A stretch of 64,000 nt of DNA from Novosphingopyxis sp965218915. Lineage in GTDB: Bacteria; Pseudomonadota; Alphaproteobacteria; Sphingomonadales; Sphingomonadaceae. Below, piece by piece: positions 35,915-44,259 of this stretch. The stretch spans positions 1,798,001-1,862,000 of the forward strand of contig NZ_OZ244708.1 in the NCBI RefSeq assembly GCF_965218915.1, given 5' to 3'. Each line of letters opens with the position of its first letter. Positions within the stretch are counted from its first letter, which is position 1. Both the position numbers and the translations under genes were made by a program. The notes under the pieces were generated by a model. The model searched no databases. It was not told where the DNA came from and was given only the letters and a program-made list of their open reading frames with translations.

Positions 35915-36586
35915 CTACTCGATCACGCCTTCGTGGAGCCGGACGAGCCGGTCCATCTTCTGCGCCAGCCGCTCGTTGTGCGTCGCCACCAGCGCGGCCG
36001 ACCCTTCCTCGCGCACCAGCGACAGGAATTCGGCGAGCACGATGTCGGCGGTTTTTTCGTCGAGATTGCCGGTCGGCTCGTCGGCCAGAATCAGCTTGGG
36101 GCGGTTGGCGAGGCCGCGCGCCACGGCGACGCGCTGCTGCTCGCCGCCCGAGAGCTTGGACGGGCGGTGGGTCAGGCGCTCGGCCAGGCCAAGTTTGGAT
36201 AGCAGCCGCTCGGACCGTTCGATGGCTTCGGCCTTGCTCGCCCCGGCGATCAGCTGCGGCAGCACCACATTCTCGCGCGCGTCGAAATCGGGCAGCAGAT
36301 GGTGGAACTGGTAGACGAAACCGATCTTCTCGCGGCGCAAGGTGGTGCGATCGTCGCTGCCGAGATCGGATGCCTCGGCTCCGTCGATCCGAATCGAACC
36401 CGAAAACCCGCCCTCGAGCAGCCCGACCGCCTGCAGCAACGTCGATTTGCCCGAACCCGAAGGGCCGAGCAGCGCCACGATCTCGCCCTTGGCGACGTGG
36501 AGGTTCACGCCGCGCAGCACGTCGATCGTCACATCGGCCTGCACGAAGCTGCGGCGGACATCGCGGAGGATGACGACATCATTCAT
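35915..36586 (-). CDS. lolD: Lipoprotein-releasing ABC transporter ATPase LolD
   Basis: ATPase that powers release of outer-membrane lipoproteins from the inner membrane. 223 aa. Walker A GPSGSGKST, signature LSGGEQQRVAVARGL, Walker B LILADEPTG and H-loop ATHNERL are all seen. It overlaps the permease gene by 8 nt and is translated after it. A MacB-type exporter ATPase is the main alternative, but the permease partner fits LolC/E. Confidence 0.92.
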   Translation of the reverse strand: MNDVVILRDVRRSFVQADVTIDVLRGVNLHVAKGEIVALLGPSGSGKSTLLQAVGLLEGGFSGSIRIDGAEASDLGSDDRTTLRREKIGFVYQFHHLLPDFDARENVVLPQLIAGASKAEAIERSERLLSKLGLAERLTHRPSKLSGGEQQRVAVARGLANRPKLILADEPTGNLDEKTADIVLAEFLSLVREEGSAALVATHNERLAQKMDRLVRLHEGVIE

Positions 36587-37829
36587 AGCGCAAGACCTCG
36601 ACCGGATCGGTGCTCGCCGCCTTGAACGCCGGATAGAGCGTCGCGAGCACGCTGAGCACGAAGGCCAGCACGCAGATCGCGGTCACCTCGAACGGATCGG
36701 TCTTGGACGGCAATTCGGTCAGGAAGCGCACCGACGGGTCCCAGATATTCTGACCGGTCACCGCCTGGATCACGTTGACCACGCTTTGCCGGAAGAACAG
36801 GAATGTGAAGCCCAGGATCATGCCGGCGATGATACCGAGCGAGCCGATGGTGATGCCGACGGTCATGAAGATTTTCAGCAGCGACCGGCGCGTCGCGCCC
36901 ATCGTGCGCAGGATCGCGATGTCGCGGGTCTTGCCGCGCACCATCATGATCAGCGAGCTCAGGATATTGAACACCGCGACCAGCACGATCATCGACAGCA
37001 CCACGAACATCGCCACGCGCTCCACCGCCAGCGCCTCGAACAGCGAACTGTTGAGCGTCTTCCAGTCGGTGATGATCGCGCGGCCCGCGATCTTGGGCTG
37101 GAGCGGTCGCAAAATCTCCCCGACGCGGTCCGCGTCCACCGTTTTCAGTTCGATCATCCCGACCTGATCGCCGAGCAGCATCAACGTCTGCGCGTCCTCG
37201 ATCGGCATCATGATATAGCTCTCGTCATAATCGTAGATGCCGACCTCGAAGATCGCCACCACTTCATAGCTGATCTCGCGCGGCACGGTGCCGAACGGCG
37301 TGCTTCGCCCGGCCGGGTTGATGATCGTGATCCGTGATCCCACGGTGGCGCCGAGATTTTGCGCGAGCCGCGATCCGATCGCCACGCGTTCGCTACCCGG
37401 CTCGAGATCGCGCAGGTCACCGGCGACGGTCTTTCCCTCGAGCGTCGGGTTGTCGATGATATTGTCGCGCAGCATGCCGCGCACGAGCACCGCCTCCACG
37501 CGCCCGTTGAACGTGGTGAGCAGCGGCTGGTCGATCAGCGGCTGGGCCTCGGTGACGCCCGGCGTCGCCCGTACTTCCTTCAGGACATCGCGCCAGCCCG
37601 GCAGCCGTCCGCCATAGCCTTGCACCACCGCATGGCCGTTCAGCCCCACCGTCTTGTCGAACAGCTCGGCGCGGAACCCGTTCATCACGCTCATCACGAT
37701 GATCAGCGAGGCCACGCCCAGCATCACCGCGACCAGGCTGATGCTGGCGACGAGGAACAGGAAACCCTCGCCCCGGCCGGGCAGCAGATAGCGTTTGGCG
37801 ACCATCCATTCGGAACGGGACAGGATCAT
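36579..37829 (-). CDS. Lipoprotein-releasing permease LolC/LolE family
   Basis: Inner-membrane permease subunit. 416 aa. One TM segment near the N-terminus (FLFLVASISLVAVMLGVASLI), a large periplasmic domain (about 45-265), and three TM segments in the C-terminal FtsX domain (from VERVAMFVVLSMIVLVAVFNILSSL). EWMVAKRYL at the start is typical of LolC/E. A single permease gene beside lolD is usual in alphaproteobacteria, where one LolF-like homodimer replaces LolC plus LolE. Confidence 0.9.
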   Translation of the reverse strand: MILSRSEWMVAKRYLLPGRGEGFLFLVASISLVAVMLGVASLIIVMSVMNGFRAELFDKTVGLNGHAVVQGYGGRLPGWRDVLKEVRATPGVTEAQPLIDQPLLTTFNGRVEAVLVRGMLRDNIIDNPTLEGKTVAGDLRDLEPGSERVAIGSRLAQNLGATVGSRITIINPAGRSTPFGTVPREISYEVVAIFEVGIYDYDESYIMMPIEDAQTLMLLGDQVGMIELKTVDADRVGEILRPLQPKIAGRAIITDWKTLNSSLFEALAVERVAMFVVLSMIVLVAVFNILSSLIMMVRGKTRDIAILRTMGATRRSLLKIFMTVGITIGSLGIIAGMILGFTFLFFRQSVVNVIQAVTGQNIWDPSVRFLTELPSKTDPFEVTAICVLAFVLSVLATLYPAFKAASTDPVEVLRYE

Positions 37830-38009
37830 GGCTGGGCGGAGACCTTTATCGGATATCGCGCCGCCTTACGGGTACGGCCTCGGGCTGGCAAGCTGGGGAC
37901 GGCGGCGGAACGATTGTTGCACAAGAGCAACGGAGCGAATGGATTCCAAGACATCTAGACGGGTTTCGATTGAATGGCGGCTGAATTTTCGGCATCGATT
38001 TTCTCGCAC

Positions 38010-38160
38010 TTCTAGCACGGCTGAAAAGGCCGGGGTTCAGGGAGAAGGGCACGCGCAGGTACCGGTCGGGGGCAAACGGGGGGACCGGCACCAGGGCGCG
38101 ACCAAAAACAGGACGAACCATCGTCACGCGGAGACCCGGGCCATTGGCCCGGGTCTTTGT
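38010..38160 (+). ncRNA. Possible small RNA ending at an orphan terminator
   Basis: Part of the 507-bp gene-free stretch 37830-38336. A plus-strand terminator-like hairpin (38132-38156) has no gene in front of it: lolC/E reads away on the other strand. A second hairpin, GGTACCGGTC/GACCGGCACC (38058-38092, one mismatch), precedes it. Together they suggest a structured transcript of about 100-200 nt. The 5' end is not determined and I could not match it to 6S, SRP or another known RNA; it could also be the remains of a repeat. Confidence 0.3.
38132..38160 (+). terminator. Rho-independent-type terminator hairpin
   Basis: Perfect 11-bp stem AGACCCGGGCC (38132-38142) / GGCCCGGGTCT (38146-38156) with an ATT loop, followed by TTGT. 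On the minus strand the stem is followed by CCGCG, so it works, if at all, in the plus direction. It isolates the hsp20 promoter from upstream transcription. The T-run is weak. Confidence 0.6.
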
Positions 38161-38206
38161 GATTCAGGCCATGGCCCCCCGTAAAACCGGGTTCATGGCA
38201 TTTGCG

Positions 38207-38238
38207 CCCCTTGAATACGCTATCGAAACGACCATCTT
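38207..38238 (+). promoter_or_regulatory. Sigma-32 (RpoH)-type promoter of hsp20
   Basis: CCCCTTGAA (38207-38215) and CCATCTT (38232-38238) with a 16-nt spacer resemble the heat-shock promoter consensus CTTGAA...CCCATnT. The expected start near 38245 coincides with the beginning of the hairpin series before hsp20 and leaves a leader of about 90 nt. Confidence 0.7.
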
Positions 38239-38244
38239 CTTCAT

Positions 38245-38339
38245 GCGAGCCGCCAATCGGGGCTCGCGACAGGCAACGACCGGAGCGCGGGATTCCCCCG
38301 GCTCCATTTTCTGAATTGCTCAATGGAGAATGAAGAATG
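38245..38339 (+). promoter_or_regulatory. ROSE-type RNA thermometer in the hsp20 leader
   Basis: The leader folds into successive hairpins: GCGAGCC/GGCTCGC (38245-38267), GGAGC-CGGG/CCCG-GCTCC (38282-38305), and a last one where ATTGCTC (38315-38321) pairs with GAGAAT (38326-38331) across an AATG loop, leaving one bulged G. The last stem buries the ribosome-binding GGAG (38325-38328) 8 nt before the ATG at 38337. The TTGCT opposite the Shine-Dalgarno with a bulged G is the signature of ROSE elements of alphaproteobacterial small heat-shock genes, which melt on heating to allow translation. Confidence 0.75.
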
Positions 38340-38828
38340 AACCGCAATGATTTCACCCCTTACCGCCGCACCACCGTCGGTTTCGACCGGCTGTTCGACA
38401 TGCTCGAAAATGCCGGGCGTTCGGCGCAGAGCGACAATTACCCGCCGTTCAATATCGAACGTATTTCGGACGACCGCTACAGCATCACCATCGCCGTGGC
38501 CGGCTTCGCGCCGAACGAAATCGATATTACCGCCCAGCAGAACCAGCTGATCTTGCGCGGCGCGAAGGACGATGGCGATGAAAGCCGCGATTTCCTCCAC
38601 ATGGGCATCGCCAACCGCAATTTCGAACGCCGCTTCCAGCTCGCCGACCATATCCGCGTGGAGAATGCCGATCTGGAAAACGGGCTGTTGACGGTCGAGC
38701 TGCTGCGCGAGATTCCCGAGGCGCTGAAGCCGCGCAAGATCGCGATCAACGGCGTGACGGCGACGACGATCGAGGACGAACCGGCCGACGACGATCGGTC
38801 CGAACAAAGCCACGTCCGCGCGGCTTGA
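38337..38828 (+). CDS. Small heat-shock protein Hsp20 (IbpA type)
   Basis: ATP-independent holdase chaperone. 163 aa. An alpha-crystallin domain covers about residues 35-130: PPFNIERISDDRYSITIAVAGF, the FAPNEIDITAQQNQLILRG strands, FERRFQLADHI and ENGLLTVELLREIPE, then the PRKI tail. The N-terminal TVGFDRLFDML is the IbpA/HspA class A signature. Preceded by a sigma-32-like promoter and a ROSE-like thermometer, and followed by a strong terminator, so it is a monocistronic heat-shock gene. Confidence 0.95.
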   Translation: MNRNDFTPYRRTTVGFDRLFDMLENAGRSAQSDNYPPFNIERISDDRYSITIAVAGFAPNEIDITAQQNQLILRGAKDDGDESRDFLHMGIANRNFERRFQLADHIRVENADLENGLLTVELLREIPEALKPRKIAINGVTATTIEDEPADDDRSEQSHVRAA

Positions 38829-38858
38829 GCACCCGTCAGGAACGATAGCCAATATGGG

Positions 38859-38887
38859 GCGGCCGAGCGATCGGCCGCTTTTTTTAT
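38859..38887 (+). terminator. Rho-independent terminator of hsp20
   Basis: GCGGCCGA (38859-38866) / TCGGCCGC (38871-38878) with a GCGA tetraloop, followed by a run of seven T and ATT. It is 30 nt after the hsp20 stop. The best canonical terminator in the window. Confidence 0.9.
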
Positions 38888-39064
38888 TCCCGAAAAGAAC
38901 TATGTCGCTCCTGCGAAGGCAGGAGCCTATCCCGGCTTCCGTCATCGACCGATGCGAGTCGATCTGGACAGCACGTCAATCGCGGCGGTTTCCGAACGAT
39001 GACGGTCGCAACTCGCACGGTCGCGGGAGCGACGATTGGGTTTTTGAACACGCAATGCCCATGA

Positions 39065-40699
39065 TCAAACCAGCCGGCTCTGCTTCACCGCCGCCGCGAT
39101 GAAGCTGGCGAACAGCGGATGCGGATCGAACGGCTTGGACTTCAGTTCGGGATGGAACTGCACGCCGATGAACCAGGGATGGTCGCGCCGCTCGATAATC
39201 TCGGGCAGCGCGCCGTCGGGCGACATGCCGGAGAAGACGAGCCCGCCCTGCTCCAGCGCGGGGACGTAATGCGTGTTCACCTCATAACGGTGGCGGTGGC
39301 GTTCGTAGATGGTCGTGGCGTCATAGATCGACGACACATGGCTGTTGCCGTCGAGCTTCGCCTCATACGCGCCGAGCCGCATCGTGCCGCCCAGATCGCC
39401 GCCCTTGCTGCGCTGTTGCAGTCCCTCCTCGCTCATCCATTCGGTGATGAGGCCGACCACCGGCTCGCTGGTGTCGCCGAACTCGGTGGTCGATGCGCCG
39501 GTCTTGCCGGCGAGGTTCCGCGCACCTTCGATGCAGGCCATCTGCATGCCCAGGCAGATGCCGAAGAACGGCACCTTGCTCTCGCGCGCGAAACGGATCG
39601 CGCCGATCTTGCCCTCGCTGCCGCGCTCGCCGAAGCCGCCGGGCACGAGGATGCCGTGCATCGGTTCCAGCCTGGCGGCGAGATCGTCCGAATCCTCCTC
39701 GAACAGCTCGGCATCGAGCCATTTCATGTGGACGCGCACCCGGTTGGCCATGCCGCCATGAACCAGCGCCTCGTGCAACGACTTGTAGGCATCGGGCAGG
39801 CCGACATATTTGCCGATCACGCCGATGGTGACCTCGCCCTCCGGATTTTCGTAGCGATCGAGAATATCGTACCAGCGCGATAGGTCTGGCTCGGCCGCAT
39901 CGTCGATGCCGAAAGCACGCAGCACCTCGTCGTCCAACCCCTCGGCATGATAGTTCAGCGGCACCGAATAGATGCTTTTGGCGTCGAGCGCCGGAATCAC
40001 CGCCTCTTTGCGGACGTTGCAGAACTGCGCGATCTTGCGTCGTTCGCCGTCCGGCAGCGGCCGCTCGCAGCGGCACAGCAGCAGATCGGGCTGGATACCG
40101 AGGCCGGCCAGTTCGCGCACGCTGTGCTGGGTCGGCTTGGTCTTCAGTTCGCCCGCCGCGGCGATGAACGGCACCAGCGTGACGTGGATCGCGACCGACT
40201 GGTCCGGCTCCAGCTCGTTCCTGAGCTGGCGGATCGCCTCGATGAACGGCAGCGATTCGATATCGCCGACGGTGCCGCCGATCTCGCACAGCACGAAATC
40301 GAGGCCGTCGGTATCGGCGAGCGCGAATTCCTTGATCGCGTCGGTGACGTGCGGGACGACCTGGACGGTCGCGCCGAGATAATCGCCGCGCCGCTCCCTG
40401 GCGATGATGTCGCGATAGACCCGGCCCGAAGTGACGTTGTCGCTCTGATGTGCCGAGACGCCGGTGAACCGCTCGTAATGCCCCAGGTCGAGATCGGTCT
40501 CGGCGCCGTCGTCGGTGACGTAGACCTCGCCATGCTGATAGGGGCTCATCGTCCCCGGATCGACGTTCAGATAGGGATCGAACTTGCGAATGCGGACGGT
40601 GTAGCCGCGTGCCTGGAGCAGGGCGGCGAGCGACGCCGCCATGAGACCTTTGCCGAGCGAGGAGACCACGCCGCCGGTGATGAAAATATACCGCGCCAT
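39065..40699 (-). CDS. pyrG: CTP synthase
   Basis: Makes CTP from UTP with glutamine. 544 aa. The N-terminal synthetase domain begins FITGGVVSSLGKG and contains GTVGDIESLPFIEA. The C-terminal glutamine amidotransferase domain has the nucleophile Cys in FGICLGMQMA and the His/Glu pair in GVQFHPELKS. Downstream of secG on the same strand with a 71-bp gap. Secure. Confidence 0.97.
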   Translation of the reverse strand: MARYIFITGGVVSSLGKGLMAASLAALLQARGYTVRIRKFDPYLNVDPGTMSPYQHGEVYVTDDGAETDLDLGHYERFTGVSAHQSDNVTSGRVYRDIIARERRGDYLGATVQVVPHVTDAIKEFALADTDGLDFVLCEIGGTVGDIESLPFIEAIRQLRNELEPDQSVAIHVTLVPFIAAAGELKTKPTQHSVRELAGLGIQPDLLLCRCERPLPDGERRKIAQFCNVRKEAVIPALDAKSIYSVPLNYHAEGLDDEVLRAFGIDDAAEPDLSRWYDILDRYENPEGEVTIGVIGKYVGLPDAYKSLHEALVHGGMANRVRVHMKWLDAELFEEDSDDLAARLEPMHGILVPGGFGERGSEGKIGAIRFARESKVPFFGICLGMQMACIEGARNLAGKTGASTTEFGDTSEPVVGLITEWMSEEGLQQRSKGGDLGGTMRLGAYEAKLDGNSHVSSIYDATTIYERHRHRYEVNTHYVPALEQGGLVFSGMSPDGALPEIIERRDHPWFIGVQFHPELKSKPFDPHPLFASFIAAAVKQSRLV

Positions 40700-40770
40700 G
40701 GGAGGAGAGCCTTAGGGACCGTGGCGCGGTTCTGTCCAGCGCTGGATCGGCTTATCCCCGGATTATTCGT

Positions 40771-41181
40771 CTATCGGTCGAGCGGAACCGCATCGCCCGC
40801 CGGCTCATCCTGTCCGGGAGCCAGATCGGTGGCACCGGGAGGTGCGTTGGCGGGAACCGGGTCGCCCGGCACCGTTCCGACCGGCAGTTCGCCCGCGCCG
40901 TCCGGAACGGGGGCGCGGCGCTGGAAGCTGCTGTCGATCTCGGTCGGCGCGCTCTGCTCGGCGGCAACCACGGCGAGCGCGATCGACAGCGACACGAACA
41001 GGATCGCCAGCACGGTGGTGCCGCGCGTCAGGAAATTGGCCGCGCCGCGCGCCGACATCAGGCCGGACGGGCTGCCGCCCATGCCGAGGCCCCCGCCCTC
41101 GCTCTGCTGCATCAGGATGATGCCGACGAGCGCCGCGCCGACGATGGCCTGCACCACGATGAGGAAATGGAAGAGCGTCAT
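40771..41181 (-). CDS. secG: Protein-export membrane protein SecG
   Basis: Accessory subunit of the SecYEG translocon. 136 aa from the ATG at 41181. Two TM segments (about 3-23 and 53-73) flank the cytoplasmic loop EGGGLGMGGSPSGLMSARG, the family signature, followed by FLTRGTTVLA. The C-terminal half is a Pro/Ala/Asp-rich tail, common in alphaproteobacteria. The order tpiA-secG-pyrG is conserved in that class. Confidence 0.94.
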   Translation of the reverse strand: MTLFHFLIVVQAIVGAALVGIILMQQSEGGGLGMGGSPSGLMSARGAANFLTRGTTVLAILFVSLSIALAVVAAEQSAPTEIDSSFQRRAPVPDGAGELPVGTVPGDPVPANAPPGATDLAPGQDEPAGDAVPLDR

Positions 41182-41289
41182 GGAATTTTCTGATCCGTTG
41201 GAAGGCCAGCGCACATAGCGAGGCGAAGGAGGTTTCGCAAGCCGGGCGGGTCGCAATGCCGCCGCGCGTAGCTTGGCTCGCCGTTACTA

Positions 41290-41402
41290 ACGTTCGCCCC
41301 GAGCCTGTCGGAGCCTGTCCTGAGCTTCGCCGAAGGGGGCCGTCCTGTTTTTCCTCCACCGGCGAAAGAAGAGCAGTCCTTCGACAAGCTCAGGAAGAAC
41401 GG
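41290..41402. repeat. Palindromic repeat, copy 3 (CCGTTCGCCCTGAGC family)
   Basis: The left part (from CGTTCGCCCCGAGCCTGTCG at 41290) carries a duplicated GAGCCTGTC and is followed by CTGAGCTTCGCCGAAGG. The right arm 41378-41402 is CCTTCGACAAGCTCAGGAAG... ending in AACGG. Less symmetric than copies 1 and 2. It fills the 233-bp gap between secG and tpiA. Confidence 0.8.
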
Positions 41403-41414
41403 AATTTGAGGTTG

Positions 41415-42164
41415 TCAGGCCTTTGCCGCCGCTTCGATGATCGGCACGAACTTTTCCGCGCTCAAACTCGCGCCGCCGACCAGGCCGCCGTCGACATCGG
41501 GAATGGCGAGCAGCTGCGCCGCATTGCCGCCGTTCATCGAGCCGCCGTAAAGAATGCGTATCGCGTCCGCCTCTTTGCCGATCAATTCGCGCAGTTTCGT
41601 CCGAATGGCGCCATGCATTTCGGCAACGTCGTCCATGCCGGGCACTTTGCCCGTGCCAATCGCCCAGATCGGTTCATAGGCGATGGTGAGCCAGTCCGCC
41701 GCCGCTCCGCCCGGCATTGAGGCGGCGATCTGCGCGGTGACGCGCGCCACCGCTTGGCCCGCGTCGTGCTCGACCTCGCTTTCGCCGCAGCACAGGATGA
41801 CCGACAGGCCGGCATCGCGCGCGGCTTCTGCCTTCGCCTTTATATCGGCATCGCTCTCCTGCTGGTCCTGCCGCCGTTCGCTATGCCCGACGATGGTCAG
41901 CATCGCGCCGATTTCGGCGAGCATAGCGGCCGATATACAGCCGGTGTGCGGGCCGTTTCTTTCCTGGTGACAGTCCTGCGCGCCGATCATCAGCGACGGT
42001 GCCGCGTTGATCGCGCGCGCGATCAGGGTAGCGGGCAGGCACAGCGCGACATCGACGTCGTCCAGCGCGGCAGCAGAGGCGGCGATCGACGCGATTTCCG
42101 AAAGGCTCCCGCCGAGTCCGTGCATCTTCCAGTTTCCCGTGACGAATTTGCGCCGTCCACTCAT
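41415..42164 (-). CDS. tpiA: Triosephosphate isomerase
   Basis: Glycolytic interconversion of dihydroxyacetone phosphate and glyceraldehyde 3-phosphate. 249 aa TIM barrel. The substrate-binding TGNWKMHG (Lys), electrophile His in VGHSERR, catalytic Glu in YEPIWAIGTGK and phosphate-binding LYGGSMN and GGLVGGASL are all present. First gene of tpiA-secG-pyrG, divergent from ppiD with 153 bp between starts. Confidence 0.97.
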   Translation of the reverse strand: MSGRRKFVTGNWKMHGLGGSLSEIASIAASAAALDDVDVALCLPATLIARAINAAPSLMIGAQDCHQERNGPHTGCISAAMLAEIGAMLTIVGHSERRQDQQESDADIKAKAEAARDAGLSVILCCGESEVEHDAGQAVARVTAQIAASMPGGAAADWLTIAYEPIWAIGTGKVPGMDDVAEMHGAIRTKLRELIGKEADAIRILYGGSMNGGNAAQLLAIPDVDGGLVGGASLSAEKFVPIIEAAAKA

Positions 42165-42317
42165 CGATTATCCCCTGTTGACCAGTTCGAGCACGCCGTA
42201 ACAATTGAAGCGCCGCTGCGCCAGTCGCCCCCGCTTGCCGTGCGCGCCGACCCCGCCTAAGGACGCGAGGCCGATCTACAATCGAACCCTGTCCACCATC
42301 GCAAAAGCGCATCACCC

Positions 42318-44255
42318 ATGATCACTTTCATTCGCAAATTGTTCGAGAGCAAACTCGGCGCCATATTGGCGATCGCCTTTGTAGCCGTGATCGGTCTCGC
42401 CTTCGCGCTATCAGATGTGTCCGGCAGCCTCTCGCCATCGGGCGTCGGCGGGGGCACCGCGGCGAAGGTCGGATCGCACGACATCACCGAAGCCGAGCTC
42501 AGCGATGCGATGGACACCGCTTTCCGCCAGGTCCAGCGCGACAATCCCGGACTCACCATGGCCGCGTTCGTCGAGCAGGGTGGGCTTGACGATGTGTTCG
42601 CGAGCCTCATCGACCGCGTGACCGTCGGCGCTTATGCGGAAAAGCACGGGATGGCGGTGAGCAAGGCGATGGTCGACGCCGAGATTCGAGACGTGCCGGC
42701 CTTCAAGGGGCTTGACGGCGCGTTCAGCCGGGAAGCGTTCCAGACGGCGCTGCGCCAGAACGATGTCACCGAAGAGCAGTTTCGCGAGGACGTGCGCCGC
42801 AGCCTCTATCTAGAACAGTTGCTGAGCGTCGCGGGCACCGGCACCAAGGCCGCCGACAATATGGCGCTGCCCTATGCCTCGCTGATTCTCGAGGAGCGCA
42901 AGGGTCAGCTCGGTATCGTTCCGTCCGAGGCGTTTGTGCCCAAGCGGGCGCCGACCGACAAGGAATTGGCGGCCTTCTATCAAAGCAATCGGGCCGGCTT
43001 CACCGTACCCGAGCGGCGCGCGATCCGCTACGCCGTGTTCGGACGCGACAGCATGGCCGGCAAGGTTCAGGTCAGCGACGCCGAGGTCGCCAAATATTAT
43101 CGCGACAACCAGGCCGATTATGCCGCCAGCGAGGAGCGCACGATCAGCCAGGTCATCGTTCCCACCGAAGCTGCCGCCAAGGCGGTGGCGCAGCGCGCGG
43201 CCAAGGGTGAAAGCCTGTCCGCGATCGCAGGCGACATCGGCGTGGCCGTTTCGACGGCGGAAAATGTGACGCGGACAGGCTATGCCTCGCAAACCTCCGA
43301 TGCGGTGGCGCAGGCGGCGTTCGGCGCGGCCATCGGTTCGGTCGCCGCGCCCGCCCGCGGTGATCTAGGCTGGTATGTCGCGCGCGCCGATAGCGGCCGT
43401 TCGATCGCGGCCAAGCCGCTCGCCGCCGTCAGCGGCGACATCCGCAAGACGCTGACGGCCGAGCGCGCGCAGGAAGCGGTCGACGAACTCACCGGAGAAA
43501 TCGAGGACCGCCTGGCCGATGGCGCCACCCTCGCCGAAATCGCCAGGACCGTCGGCGCCCAGGTCAAGACCACGCCGGCGTTATTCCAGCAGGGCGGCTC
43601 TCCCGATGCGCCGCAGTTCCAGTTGCCCGGGGAACTGGCCCCGATCCGCGAAGCCGCGTTTCAGATGGAGGCCGATGGCGAGCCGCAGCTGATCCAGCTC
43701 GGCGAAGACCAGCGTTTCGCGGTGGTCGGCATCGCCAAGGTCGAAGCCGCGGCGCCGCCGCCGCTCGCCAAGATCCGGGCGCAGGCGGTGACTGCCTGGA
43801 AGCGCTCCGAGGCCGCCAAGGCGGCGCGCGCATTGGCGGCCAAGGTGCGCGATAGTGTCAACAAAAGCACGACGCTGAAACAGGCCCTGATCGCCAACAA
43901 CGCGCCGCTGAAACAGGTGCAGGATATCTCGGGCACCCGGCAGCAGCTGACGCAGAATCAGGGTCAGGTCCCGCCGCCGCTGCAGTTGCTGTTCTCGATG
44001 GCGCAAGGCAGCACGAAATTGCTGCCAGCCCCGCAAAATCAGGGGTTTTTCGTCGTCCATCTCGACAAGCTCGTCCGGCACAGCGCCAAGGACAACAAGC
44101 CTCTGTTGTCCGCGACGAGCCAGCAATTGTCGCAAGCCCTGTCGCAGGAATTCTCGGCCGGTTTCATCGCCGCGATGCGCGAAAATCTGGGCGTGAAGCG
44201 CAACCAGGCGGTGATCGACAGGCTCCGGGCACGGTTGACCGGCTTGGGCAATTGA
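42318..44255 (+). CDS. PpiD/SurA-type periplasmic peptidyl-prolyl isomerase
   Basis: Membrane-anchored chaperone that helps fold secreted proteins. 645 aa. MITFIRKLFESKLGAILAIAFVAVIGLAFAL is an uncleaved N-terminal anchor as in PpiD. A SurA_N-like domain (about 45-200) and a parvulin-like domain (about 240-365; ERTISQVIVPTEAAAKAVAQRAAKGESLSAIA) follow, with a second helical region to the C-terminus. The parvulin active-site residues are poorly preserved, as in PpiD. Followed by trpE after 4 bp. Confidence 0.9.
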   Translation: MITFIRKLFESKLGAILAIAFVAVIGLAFALSDVSGSLSPSGVGGGTAAKVGSHDITEAELSDAMDTAFRQVQRDNPGLTMAAFVEQGGLDDVFASLIDRVTVGAYAEKHGMAVSKAMVDAEIRDVPAFKGLDGAFSREAFQTALRQNDVTEEQFREDVRRSLYLEQLLSVAGTGTKAADNMALPYASLILEERKGQLGIVPSEAFVPKRAPTDKELAAFYQSNRAGFTVPERRAIRYAVFGRDSMAGKVQVSDAEVAKYYRDNQADYAASEERTISQVIVPTEAAAKAVAQRAAKGESLSAIAGDIGVAVSTAENVTRTGYASQTSDAVAQAAFGAAIGSVAAPARGDLGWYVARADSGRSIAAKPLAAVSGDIRKTLTAERAQEAVDELTGEIEDRLADGATLAEIARTVGAQVKTTPALFQQGGSPDAPQFQLPGELAPIREAAFQMEADGEPQLIQLGEDQRFAVVGIAKVEAAAPPPLAKIRAQAVTAWKRSEAAKAARALAAKVRDSVNKSTTLKQALIANNAPLKQVQDISGTRQQLTQNQGQVPPPLQLLFSMAQGSTKLLPAPQNQGFFVVHLDKLVRHSAKDNKPLLSATSQQLSQALSQEFSAGFIAAMRENLGVKRNQAVIDRLRARLTGLGN

Positions 44256-44259
44256 TGCC

